Source of the DNA: Lachnospiraceae bacterium AD3010
GTDB taxonomy: Bacteria > Bacillota > Clostridia > Lachnospirales > Lachnospiraceae
Direction of reading: 5' to 3'
Length of the DNA: 64,000 bases
Assembly (NCBI GenBank): GCA_000622025.1
Contig: JHWU01000009.1
Coordinates: forward strand, 62,001 to 126,000
Of this stretch, positions 45,119-52,924 are shown piece after piece. The notes beneath the pieces are model-generated. The model was not told where the DNA came from and did no database searches. It saw nothing but the letters and a program-made list of their open reading frames with translations. The position numbers were made by a program, and so were the translations under genes. The first letter of the stretch is position 1, and every line of letters begins with the position of its first letter.

Positions 45119-45260
45119 GAAATTCTTTTGTTCAAAGACACAAACCGTTTTCAAAGATAACGAATTTTAGACACAGTTTCCCTGTATCATATGATTCATA
45201 AAAGAAATGTGAATTGACTTTTTCATAACTCTCCTTAAAACTAATTATTTTACTCCCTCT

Positions 45261-45288
45261 AAGCCCGCAATTGTGCCGCGGGCTTTTT
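45261..45288. terminator. Rho-independent terminator after the MATE/HD genes
   Basis: Stem AAGCCCGC (45261-45268) / GCGGGCTT (45278-45285) with a T-run. It lies in the 210-nt gap between convergent genes; the rest of the gap (45119-45260) shows nothing else recognisable. Confidence 0.85.
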
Positions 45289-45328
45289 GATTTCCGGGAA
45301 AATGCCTGTCTAAAACGCAGATGATCGC

Positions 45329-46252
45329 TTAAACCTCTTCGTAGAAGGTGTCCGGCTTTTCGCTGTCAAACTGTTCGTTAGCAAACATCACCGTTACAAG
45401 ATCCCTGTCCTTTTCAAGATTTGTAATACTGTGAGTGTACCCCGGCAGCATTATGACAGCTCTCATATCCTCACCCCTAACTTCAAAGCTGTATACCCGG
45501 TCACTTCCGATCTTTCTTAATCTGATAAGACCGTGACCCGATACCACAATAAAGATCTCCCACTTTGTATTATGCCAGTGCTGCCCCCGTGTCACACCGG
45601 GCTTCGCAATGTTAACGGAAACCTGCCCGCAGCTCTCGGTTTTGATGAGTTCACTGAAAACCCCTCTGTTATCCGTATTCATTTTGACGGGATACGACAT
45701 CCTCTTCTCGGGAAGAAACGAGAGATAGAGGGAATAAAGCTTATAGGAAAAGCTGTCCCGGGGCATTTCCCGGATAAAGAGCGTGCTGTTCAGAAGGCTG
45801 AATGATTCCAGTGCTTCGATAACGGAATCCACCGTCACCTTATAGGTTTTCGGAAAGGACCCCTCCTTTCCTTCCAGCAGATCCAGTACCGTCTCTATAA
45901 GATCCTCCACAAAAAGCAGCTCCAGTACTGCACCTTCTCTATACTCCGGATAATCCTTATTCTCCGCTGCAGCTTCACAGAGCCGCTGCATAAATGAACC
46001 TGAATCGTCCCATTTCCCGACTATCATAGGAGCGCTGTAATTAAAGATCTCCTTTTCTCCGAGCCTTACCTTCAGGGCATCATCTTCTTCCGAGGGAAGG
46101 ATTATCAATGTATCACCTCCCTCAGAAGCTGAAACCGAGCTAATGGAAAGCTCGGTCCTGCTCCGGTTCCTTCCGTCGCAGATCGCCCTCAGATTTTCAA
46201 TAAAATTCCTTCTTAAAAAACCGTCTTTTCCGAGAACCGATATCTTCATCAC
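45329..46252 (-). CDS. CapF-like protein: decayed reductase domain plus cupin
   Basis: 307 residues against about 369 for CapF/WbjC. The C-terminal cupin (about 190-307) is well preserved: TRGQHWHNTKWEIFIVVSG and LPGYTHSITNLEKDRDLVTV, the metal-binding epimerase domain. The N-terminal short-chain dehydrogenase part is shortened and has lost its glycine loop (LGKDGFLRRNF) and the Tyr-Lys pair; only pieces such as VGKWDD and ELLFVEDLIETVLDLLEG remain. It may keep epimerase activity but not reduction. It is translationally coupled (ATGA) to the radical SAM gene, far from any capsule cluster. Confidence 0.75.
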   Translation of the reverse strand: MMKISVLGKDGFLRRNFIENLRAICDGRNRSRTELSISSVSASEGGDTLIILPSEEDDALKVRLGEKEIFNYSAPMIVGKWDDSGSFMQRLCEAAAENKDYPEYREGAVLELLFVEDLIETVLDLLEGKEGSFPKTYKVTVDSVIEALESFSLLNSTLFIREMPRDSFSYKLYSLYLSFLPEKRMSYPVKMNTDNRGVFSELIKTESCGQVSVNIAKPGVTRGQHWHNTKWEIFIVVSGHGLIRLRKIGSDRVYSFEVRGEDMRAVIMLPGYTHSITNLEKDRDLVTVMFANEQFDSEKPDTFYEEV

Positions 46253-47079
46253 ACATTTCCTTCATACACGTATTCGAGGCTTTCCCTGGCGGCCTCCGCA
46301 AGAGAATAGATAAGCCTCCTGTCCGTTGCTTCTCTGTCAGTCATTTTATACTGCGGGAAAAATCTGGATATGTGGTACGGGATCTCTTTTCCCTTACCGC
46401 CATTAAGTCCCGCTATCCAGGAGGCTATCTCACGGATCTCTCCGGCCGAATCATTGATCCCCGGAACGATAAGCGTGGTGATCTCCATATGGCAGCTTTT
46501 TGCAGCCTCCTCTATAAAGCTTAAGGTCTGATCGAGATCGCCCTGCAGGACGTCCCTGTAGACCTCCTTCGAAAAGGATTTAAGATCTATGTTCATAGCA
46601 TCAATATATGGAAGGATCTCCTGTAAAACAGTGAGCTCCGCGGTACCGTTTGAAACCAGCACGTTCTTCATACCGGCTCTTTGGACCATACGTGCAGTGT
46701 CCCGTACGAATTCATAACCTACCAGCGCTTCATTATAGGTGTAGGCAACACCGATATTACCGTTCTTCCTTTCTCTTTCCGCAATACTTAAGATCCACTC
46801 CGGATCCGCCCTCTCAAAGCCTGTATCATCTGTCTGGGAGATCTCATAGTTCTGGCAGAACGGGCAGCGGAGATTGCAGCCGTAAGAACCCAGGGACAAT
46901 ATGCGGCTTCCCGGAAAAAAACGGTACAACGGCTTCTTTTCTATGGGATCAAGAGCAAGAGAGGTAATGACCCCATAATTCCTGGCTTCGATCCGCCTGT
47001 TTACGTTATGTCTCGCCCTGCAATAGCCTGTCTGGCCCTCCTTCAGGTCGCAGTGGCGGAAACAGACCTCACACCTCAT
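46249..47079 (-). CDS. amrS: AmmeMemoRadiSam system radical SAM enzyme
   Basis: 276 residues from ATG 47079, which lies inside the end of the upstream gene (11-nt overlap) with GAGG nearby; the longer frame upstream reads through that gene and is rejected. The cluster motif is CNLRCPFC (CxxxCxxC) in YGCNLRCPFCQNYEIS; an N-terminal Cys cluster (MRCEVCFRHCDL) may bind a second centre. Radical SAM enzymes cleave S-adenosylmethionine to start radical chemistry; the substrate of this family is unknown. Its partners, a Memo-like domain and AMMECR1, are fused in the neighbouring gene. Confidence 0.9.
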   Translation of the reverse strand: MRCEVCFRHCDLKEGQTGYCRARHNVNRRIEARNYGVITSLALDPIEKKPLYRFFPGSRILSLGSYGCNLRCPFCQNYEISQTDDTGFERADPEWILSIAERERKNGNIGVAYTYNEALVGYEFVRDTARMVQRAGMKNVLVSNGTAELTVLQEILPYIDAMNIDLKSFSKEVYRDVLQGDLDQTLSFIEEAAKSCHMEITTLIVPGINDSAGEIREIASWIAGLNGGKGKEIPYHISRFFPQYKMTDREATDRRLIYSLAEAARESLEYVYEGNV

Positions 47080-48460
47080 GCCTAGTAACCTCAAAGCGTT
47101 CCAGCTGTACATCCTTGTCATTAACGGATATACCTGCCTTCTGCTTCGCAATGGCAACCTGCTCTTCTATGGTATCCACACCATCAAGATTCGGAAGCAA
47201 AAGTCCCCTCTTCATTCCCTTAGTGACGATGACGCCGTAACGCTTCACATCCAGCTCTTCTTCGGAATCAATTTCCTCCGGTTCATTTAGAATATCCACA
47301 CTGTACTCAAGGAACGGAAGCTCGTCCACCCTGACCGGAGCAAATCTGGGATCCCTGGTGGATGCGCTTATCGCGTTACTTATGATCTCTTCCGCAATTG
47401 AGTCCCTTACCGGAAGAATGGTCCCGATACAGCCTCTCAGCGCTCCATCGATATGGAGGGACACAAAGGCTCCGGCTTTTTTCTCAAGCATTTCTGAAGG
47501 AAGTCCTTCGGGCAGTTTTATTATTTTCCCGTCCCTGATATAGCTTTCTATAGTCCTGCGGGCCAGGCTGATATATTCGTCCTCTGAATTCTTCCTCATT
47601 TCAAACCTTTCCTTTGCGGTAAAATACCACTTATCAAAGAAATTCCGCTTCGGATCCTCTCCCCTTACGCGGAAGGTGCATATACCGTAGCCCACACCCG
47701 TCACATCCTGATGGGAAAGCCTCTCTATTTCAAGAGCGCTTCTGTCAAAGGCTCCGGCCATTATCACAAAAGAACGGTGCCCGCATTCTGCGGATTTCTC
47801 AAGGAGCTCAGGCTCAAAGTCCAATAGTCTCTCAAATTCACCGCTCCCCATAACCTCCATGATCCTTTTGTCGTATTCAGGTCCTGCGGGGTCGAAGCCG
47901 TAAGGGCCATGAACCTGAAGCTTGTGGGAAAGATCCCCGCTCGCCACATAGAGCACACGTCTGTCAAGCTCTTCTGCCGCCTTTTTTATCATCATTCCCA
48001 GGCTGTAATGCTCCAAAAGAGAAATACCGGATATCCCAAGCCTCACAAGCCTGAAATCCTTATATTTTTTCAGAATAAAATAAAGCGGTACCATGGTGCC
48101 GTGATCAAGCTCGGGACTTCTCTCTCCCTCCGTACCTGCGGGAAAATTCACCTCGGCACAGAGCTCCACGATACGATCCCTGAGCTCCGTATCATAGTCC
48201 ACATTCATTCCTGCCCCGGGAGCATTAAACTGACGCAGATTCCCTCCGGCTCCGCTTCCCGGACAGATATGCAGATAGTCTCCGTACATCACCACATGGG
48301 GCGATGACAGGACAATGGTATCGGGCTTCATGGCGGCGACAAAATCCGCCGCCTTTTCATATGCCCTTGTGGTTTCTTCTATGACTCTCTCTTCACCCTT
48401 TCCCACCTCCGGAACAATGAGGGGCGGGTGAGGCACCATAATACCGCCTATTATTGCCAT
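47069..48460 (-). CDS. AmmeMemoRadiSam A/B fusion: Memo-like (LigB) dioxygenase plus AMMECR1
   Basis: 463 residues. The N-terminal half (about 1-270) is the LigB/Memo-like fold with metal-ligand His in MVPHPPLI and SSPHVV, DHGTMVPLYF and YVASGDLSHKL. The C-terminal half (about 285-460) is AMMECR1: GAFVSLHIDGALRGCIGTI, STRDPRFAPV, ELPFLEYSVDIL, GLLLPNL. Together with the radical SAM gene this gives all three components of the system in two genes. The function is unknown. It starts 23 nt after thiT with AAAGGAGG, so it probably belongs to the riboswitch operon. Confidence 0.92.
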   Translation of the reverse strand: MAIIGGIMVPHPPLIVPEVGKGEERVIEETTRAYEKAADFVAAMKPDTIVLSSPHVVMYGDYLHICPGSGAGGNLRQFNAPGAGMNVDYDTELRDRIVELCAEVNFPAGTEGERSPELDHGTMVPLYFILKKYKDFRLVRLGISGISLLEHYSLGMMIKKAAEELDRRVLYVASGDLSHKLQVHGPYGFDPAGPEYDKRIMEVMGSGEFERLLDFEPELLEKSAECGHRSFVIMAGAFDRSALEIERLSHQDVTGVGYGICTFRVRGEDPKRNFFDKWYFTAKERFEMRKNSEDEYISLARRTIESYIRDGKIIKLPEGLPSEMLEKKAGAFVSLHIDGALRGCIGTILPVRDSIAEEIISNAISASTRDPRFAPVRVDELPFLEYSVDILNEPEEIDSEEELDVKRYGVIVTKGMKRGLLLPNLDGVDTIEEQVAIAKQKAGISVNDKDVQLERFEVTRHEV

Positions 48461-48483
48461 CTTTCCTCCTTTGTACGGAAGCT

Positions 48484-49170
48484 TCAGGCAGTCTTTACAA
48501 CGCCCTCCTGCTGCAGCGCAAGTGCTTTCACGCTGTTCAATGCCTTAGAAACCGCAGGCACAAGAAGGATCACAATAGTGAACCCTGCTTCCGCAAAAAT
48601 ATATGCACCGTTATAAGTAAAAGAATACACTGCAGGATTCATTCCCTCGGGGGCATAATCCGCGAAGAAGATGAAGCCTGAAAGGAAGGCGAATACAAAT
48701 CTCCCGATGACACCTATTATATACCCTTTTATCAATCCATGCTTTGCATTATGGAAAATACCCGAGAGCCCCAGAGCTCCGAAAGCAAAGATATAATCAC
48801 AGAATACCTGTGGTACGCTTAAAATGTAGGGATCAACTATAAGCTGGAGAAGACCATACGCAAGGGCTGCACTGAGCCCGGTCCTGAGTCCGTACCAGTA
48901 TCCGATCAAAGTGATAAAGAACATGGAAAACAGCGTGACTGATCCGCCCATTGGCATATGAAATATCTTGATAAATGATGTTACATAGGCGAGTGCCATT
49001 GCCATGGCAGCAAAAACAAGTCTTTTGGTTCCCGTTCTCATCCTTGTTGCTGTAGAAGTAACGTAACAGGCAAGAAGCAGCAGCAGGATCATCAGCCCAA
49101 TGATCGCCGTATAGCCTACTCCTGTAAGTGCATAACTTCCGTCCTCTGTGAGTGTTGCAAAAATAGACAT
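48484..49170 (-). CDS. thiT: Thiamine transporter ThiT (ECF substrate-binding component)
   Basis: 228 residues with six or more helices. ThiT landmarks are LVFAAMAMALAYVTSFIKI, GGSVTLFSMFFITLIGYWYG and the FCDYIFAFGALGLSG stretch. It binds thiamine and works with the shared ECF module (EcfA, EcfA', EcfT), encoded elsewhere. A TPP riboswitch directly upstream confirms the assignment. It has an extra N-terminal helix compared with the shortest ThiT proteins. Its AAGGAGG ribosome-binding site is complementary to CCCCTCC 15-20 nt upstream. Confidence 0.93.
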   Translation of the reverse strand: MSIFATLTEDGSYALTGVGYTAIIGLMILLLLLACYVTSTATRMRTGTKRLVFAAMAMALAYVTSFIKIFHMPMGGSVTLFSMFFITLIGYWYGLRTGLSAALAYGLLQLIVDPYILSVPQVFCDYIFAFGALGLSGIFHNAKHGLIKGYIIGVIGRFVFAFLSGFIFFADYAPEGMNPAVYSFTYNGAYIFAEAGFTIVILLVPAVSKALNSVKALALQQEGVVKTA

Positions 49171-49230
49171 AAAAAAACCTCCTTAAAAATGCGCACGGAG
49201 GGGTAAAATGACATCAAAATAAATGTCTCT

Positions 49231-49335
49231 GCTTTCCTACGCCGGTATTATCCGGTTCAGGTCCAAGGGTCCCCGTGTTCTGCAAAACATCTGCTCAACA
49301 CAGGTTCTCAGCGAAAGCTCCCCCAGCGTTCCTAT
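49231..49335 (-). promoter_or_regulatory. TPP riboswitch (THI element)
   Basis: Read on the minus strand: CTGGGGGAGC and CGCTGAGA in the first arm, then CCCTTGGACCTGAACC, GGATAATACCGGCGTAGGAA, the conserved THI-box core. It precedes thiT. In the expression platform CCCCTCC (49203-49197) can pair with the GGAGG (49182-49178) of the thiT ribosome-binding site, so control is probably at translation initiation. Confidence 0.95.
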
Positions 49336-49397
49336 TAAGTTTCGGCATTACTATAGCCGCTTTATGACTTCAGGTCAAGCATTTTGTCAGGTTTTCA

Positions 49398-49426
49398 TTG
49401 AAAACGCGCCGGAAGTATGTTATTTT
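49398..49426 (+). promoter_or_regulatory. Promoter of the DAHP synthase gene
   Basis: TTGAAA (49398-49403), 17-nt spacer, TATTTT (49421-49426) with an extended -10 (TGT before it). The longest open frame starts at 49417, inside this -10, which supports the later start at 49459. Confidence 0.6.
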
Positions 49427-49458
49427 TGTTACTGTTCGAAAGGAACGGTACGGATACT

Positions 49459-50493
49459 ATGGAAATGCCGATGGAATTCATACGGAAGCTGCCGACTCCT
49501 ATGGAGCTTAAGGAACAGTTTCCCGTAAGTCAGGAATTAAGCAAAATTATAGACAGGCGCCTTGAAGAGATAAAGGCTGTTTTTGAAGGAAGGGATGACC
49601 GCTTTCTTCTAATAATCGGACCCTGCTCCGCAGACAATGAGGAAGCGGTAATGGACTATCTCACGAGGCTTGCCGGTGTTTACGATAAGGTAAAGGAAAG
49701 GATCCTGATAATCCCCAGGGTTTACACGAATAAGCCCCGCACCAAAGGCACCGGCTACAAGGGAATGCTGCACCAGCCGGATCCAGAAGGAAGCGAGGAC
49801 CTTCTGGCGGGAATAATCGCCATAAGGGAGATGCACACAAGGGTGGTCCGTGAAACCGGCTTCACCTGTGCGGAGGAAATGCTCTATCCCGAAAACCACC
49901 GCTACCTGTCCGATCTCTTATCCTATGTGGCTGTAGGTGCGAGATCTGTAGAAGACCAGCTGCACCGTATCGTTGCCAGCGGAATCGGTATTCCCGTGGG
50001 AATGAAGAATCCCACCGGCGGTGACATCACGGTCATGATGAATTCCATCTCCGCTGCCCGGAGCAGACAGAAATTCCTCTACAGAGGCTGGGAAGTAAAG
50101 ACCGAAGGCAATCCACTTACCCACGCGATCTTAAGAGGATATGTGGATGCCTTCGGTATAAATCATCCGAATTATCACTATGAAGATCTCCGGACACTCA
50201 TAAAAAGCTACAAGGACAACGGACTGGACAATCCTTCCGTTATCATAGACTGCAACCACGCAAATTCCGGAAAGAAGTACCTGGAGCAGATCCGTATCGC
50301 AAAGGACGTGATCCACAGCCGTCATGTATCAAAGACCATAAGGGATATCGTTAAAGGTCTTATGATAGAAAGCTATATCGAGGACGGCTGCCAGAAGATC
50401 GGTGAGGGAATATACGGAAAATCCATAACCGACCCCTGCCTCGGCTGGGAAAAAAGCGAAAGGCTCATTCTGGAGCTGGCGGAGATACTGTGA
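49459..50493 (+). CDS. aroF: 3-deoxy-7-phosphoheptulonate synthase (type I DAHP synthase)
   Basis: 344 residues from ATG 49459 (MEMPMEFIRKLPTP); AGGAAC lies upstream and the longer frame begins in the promoter. It condenses phosphoenolpyruvate and erythrose-4-phosphate, the first step of aromatic amino-acid synthesis. Landmarks are LLIIGPCSADNEEAV, PRVYTNKPRTKGTGYKG-type PEP pocket, and IIDCNHANSGKKY. The AroF/AroG/AroH isozyme class cannot be separated, so the symbol is provisional. It converges on an ACT-protein gene with a single base between stop codons. Aromatic-acid genes follow on the other strand. Confidence 0.93.
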   Translation: MEMPMEFIRKLPTPMELKEQFPVSQELSKIIDRRLEEIKAVFEGRDDRFLLIIGPCSADNEEAVMDYLTRLAGVYDKVKERILIIPRVYTNKPRTKGTGYKGMLHQPDPEGSEDLLAGIIAIREMHTRVVRETGFTCAEEMLYPENHRYLSDLLSYVAVGARSVEDQLHRIVASGIGIPVGMKNPTGGDITVMMNSISAARSRQKFLYRGWEVKTEGNPLTHAILRGYVDAFGINHPNYHYEDLRTLIKSYKDNGLDNPSVIIDCNHANSGKKYLEQIRIAKDVIHSRHVSKTIRDIVKGLMIESYIEDGCQKIGEGIYGKSITDPCLGWEKSERLILELAEIL

Positions 50494-50494
50494 T

Positions 50495-50929
50495 CTATAA
50501 TTCAGCGATGTTTTCCTGATCCACCAGATGGAAGCCCCCAAGCTCCAGAGTGGATTCGGCCCTGTCTATGTGTGCAACCTTCATTATGAGAAAGGCCTTA
50601 TTGACTTCCTTCCCCCCAAGAAATGCATACATATACTCCAGATTGACCTGGGCTGCGGACAGTGTCTTCAGAACCTTATTCAGTCCCCCGGGCACATCCG
50701 GTATCTCGACCGCCAGAACATCACTAAGGCGGTTTACAAATCCCGCATCCTTTAATACCGTGGTGGTCTCATAGACATCATCCACTATAAGCCTTGCTAT
50801 TCCGAAGTCCTCTGTCTCCGCCACGGAAATGGCTCTCATATCGATATTGTTCTTTGCCAGCACCTCCGTCATTTCTTCAAGGGTGCCGGGCTTATTCTCC
50901 ATAAAAACCGAAATCTGCTTTATACTCAT
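50495..50929 (-). CDS. Tandem ACT-domain protein
   Basis: 144 residues from ATG 50929 (MSIKQISVFMENKPG), preceded by GGAGGGCGAT. Two ACT domains (about 1-70 and 72-144): KPGTLEEMTEVLAKNNIDMRA and VPGGLNKVLKTLSAAQVNLEY. ACT domains bind amino acids; stand-alone tandem forms like this one often accompany phenylacetate-CoA ligase and indolepyruvate oxidoreductase genes, as here, and may sense aromatic amino acids. It is 13 nt after the ligase gene. Confidence 0.88.
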   Translation of the reverse strand: MSIKQISVFMENKPGTLEEMTEVLAKNNIDMRAISVAETEDFGIARLIVDDVYETTTVLKDAGFVNRLSDVLAVEIPDVPGGLNKVLKTLSAAQVNLEYMYAFLGGKEVNKAFLIMKVAHIDRAESTLELGGFHLVDQENIAEL

Positions 50930-50942
50930 TAGATCGCCCTCC

Positions 50943-52244
50943 TCAGATCTTTCTGTTATCAATGACACGAACGGCCTTGCCCTCAGATCTCTGAATGGAC
51001 TTCGGAGCTACAAGAGTGACCTTTGCCTTTATGCCGAGCATTGACTGCATTCCGGCAACCAGCTTCGCCTGGCGTGCCTCGATCTCACCCAGATTATCCG
51101 TAAACATTTCCGGGGTCATCTCCACATGCACGTCAAGTGTATCCGTATTGTTTACCCTGCCCACTATGATCTGATAGTTTGCGGCATAGCCGTTATTTAA
51201 GAGAACTGTCTCTATCTGTGACGGGAATACATTTACTCCGCGGATAATGAGCATATCGTCCGTACGTCCCTTAGGCTTCGCCATTCTGATAAGGGTCCGT
51301 CCGCAGGAACATTTCTTCCGTGAAAGCTTGCAGATATCACGCGTACGGTAGCGGAGAAGCGGAAATGCCTCCTTATCAAGAGCCGTAAATACCAGCTCTC
51401 CCTCCGTATCATCCGGAAGAACCTCCCCGGTATCGGGATCTATGATCTCAGGAATAAAGTGATCCTCGTTTACGTGCATTCCCTTCTGCTCTGAGCACTC
51501 AAAAGCCACTCCGGGTCCTGATAGCTCCGTAAGACCATAGATATCATAGGCCTTTATCCCCATTGTTTTTTCTATGTCACGGCGCATCTCCTCACTCCAT
51601 GCTTCGGCGCCGAATATTCCTGCCTTAAGAGGTATTTCCTCAGGTGAAAGACCCATCTCCTTCATCCTCTCTCCCAAAAACGCAGCGTAGCTCGGCGTGC
51701 AGCAGATAATGGAAGCCTCCAGATCCCTTATAAACATGATCTGCCTGTCGGTATTTCCAGATGAGATGGGAACTGTAAGACATCCAACCTTATGGCTTCC
51801 GTCATTTAGGCCCGCTCCACCTGTAAATAAACCGAAGCCGTAAGCCACCTGTACCACGCTTTTTTTTGTGCCGCCCGCCGCGGTAATGGCTCTGGAGGTA
51901 CAATCAGACCAGAGATCCAGATCTTCCTTTGTATAAAAGGCCACAACTCTTTTCCCGGTGGTTCCCGATGTGGAATGGATACGCACACACTTTTCAAGGG
52001 GAACTCCCAGGAGACCATATGGGTAACACTCTCTTAAGTCTGCTTTTGAAAGAAAAGGAAGCTTATGAAGATCATCCCTTGATCTAATGTCATCGGGTGT
52101 TACTCCCTTTTCCTCCATCTTCTTCCTGTAGTAAGGCACATTGTCCCAAACATGCTTTACCTGTTTAACGAGCTTTTCATCCTGAAGCTTTTTCATTTCT
52201 TTCAGGGGCATACACTCAAACTTCTTCTGAAAATACCTCTCCAT
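50943..52244 (-). CDS. paaK: Phenylacetate--CoA ligase
   Basis: 433 residues from ATG 52244 (MERYFQKKF), set by AAGGAGG just upstream; a longer in-frame start lies inside iorB. It forms arylacetyl-CoA from phenylacetate, indoleacetate or related acids with ATP. The P-loop is IHSTSGTTGKRV, then YGLTELSGPG and the C-terminal RMAKPKGRTDDMLIIRG. Its position next to iorAB suggests the pathway aryl-acetate, aryl-acetyl-CoA, aryl-pyruvate, amino acid, or the reverse. Confidence 0.92.
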   Translation of the reverse strand: MERYFQKKFECMPLKEMKKLQDEKLVKQVKHVWDNVPYYRKKMEEKGVTPDDIRSRDDLHKLPFLSKADLRECYPYGLLGVPLEKCVRIHSTSGTTGKRVVAFYTKEDLDLWSDCTSRAITAAGGTKKSVVQVAYGFGLFTGGAGLNDGSHKVGCLTVPISSGNTDRQIMFIRDLEASIICCTPSYAAFLGERMKEMGLSPEEIPLKAGIFGAEAWSEEMRRDIEKTMGIKAYDIYGLTELSGPGVAFECSEQKGMHVNEDHFIPEIIDPDTGEVLPDDTEGELVFTALDKEAFPLLRYRTRDICKLSRKKCSCGRTLIRMAKPKGRTDDMLIIRGVNVFPSQIETVLLNNGYAANYQIIVGRVNNTDTLDVHVEMTPEMFTDNLGEIEARQAKLVAGMQSMLGIKAKVTLVAPKSIQRSEGKAVRVIDNRKI

Positions 52245-52260
52245 CCTTTTTAATTCCTCC

Positions 52261-52842
52261 TTATTGCTCACCTGCCTTGTATCCGAGGTCAAATGCCTGC
52301 TTATTAATTTCCAGAAGCTTTGCCGGTACATTAGCTTCAAGTGCCTTCATCCACGCATCCTTTGAAAAATCAAAGTAGTGTGAAAGCCTCCCCAGAAGCA
52401 CTATATTTACTGCTTTGATATTTCCTGCTTCTTCAGCCAGCTTCAGACAATCAAGCGCATCAACCTTTGCCCCTTTATCCCTCATTTTTTCCACAAGGTT
52501 CTCCGGATATTCTTCAACACCCATTACAACCGGCATAGGATCGATCTGCTGGGTATTGGTAACTATCTGGCCTCCGCTTTTCAGATATTTCATCCAGCGT
52601 GCGGCCTCCAGCAGTTCAAAAGACACGATCACATCCGCTTCTCCCTCATCTACCAGGGGTGAATATACCCGGTCACCGTATCGAACATATGTCACAACAC
52701 TTCCGCCCCTCTGGGACATACCGTGTACTTCCGATACCTTTACGTCAAAACCTTCGTTTAATAAAAGATATCCCAGTATCTTACTGGCAAGGAGAGAGCC
52801 TTGTCCGCCCACTCCGACTATCATTATATTTCTGGTTTCCAT
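52261..52842 (-). CDS. iorB: Indolepyruvate ferredoxin oxidoreductase, beta subunit
   Basis: 193 residues, the gamma-type 2-oxoacid:ferredoxin oxidoreductase domain: NIMIVGVGGQGSLLASKILG, SEVHGMSQRGGSVVTYVRYG. With IorA it interconverts aryl-pyruvate and aryl-acetyl-CoA plus CO2, using ferredoxin. It is 16 nt before paaK and 82 nt after iorA; that gap carries a copy of the interspersed repeat. Confidence 0.93.
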   Translation of the reverse strand: METRNIMIVGVGGQGSLLASKILGYLLLNEGFDVKVSEVHGMSQRGGSVVTYVRYGDRVYSPLVDEGEADVIVSFELLEAARWMKYLKSGGQIVTNTQQIDPMPVVMGVEEYPENLVEKMRDKGAKVDALDCLKLAEEAGNIKAVNIVLLGRLSHYFDFSKDAWMKALEANVPAKLLEINKQAFDLGYKAGEQ

Positions 52843-52863
52843 TTCAGTGATCTCCTTATTTCT

Positions 52864-52892
52864 CTGTCATTCCGAGCGAGGCGAAGGACCTT
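52864..52892. repeat. Interspersed repeat copy inside the ior operon
   Basis: CTGTCATTCCGAGCGAGGCG followed by AAGGACC is the reverse form of the GATCCTTCGC...GACA repeat. It lies in the iorA-iorB gap, where it could form an mRNA hairpin. Confidence 0.65.
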
Positions 52893-52924
52893 TACTCCGT
52901 CCGCTCCAAGTCCCTGAATCCATA

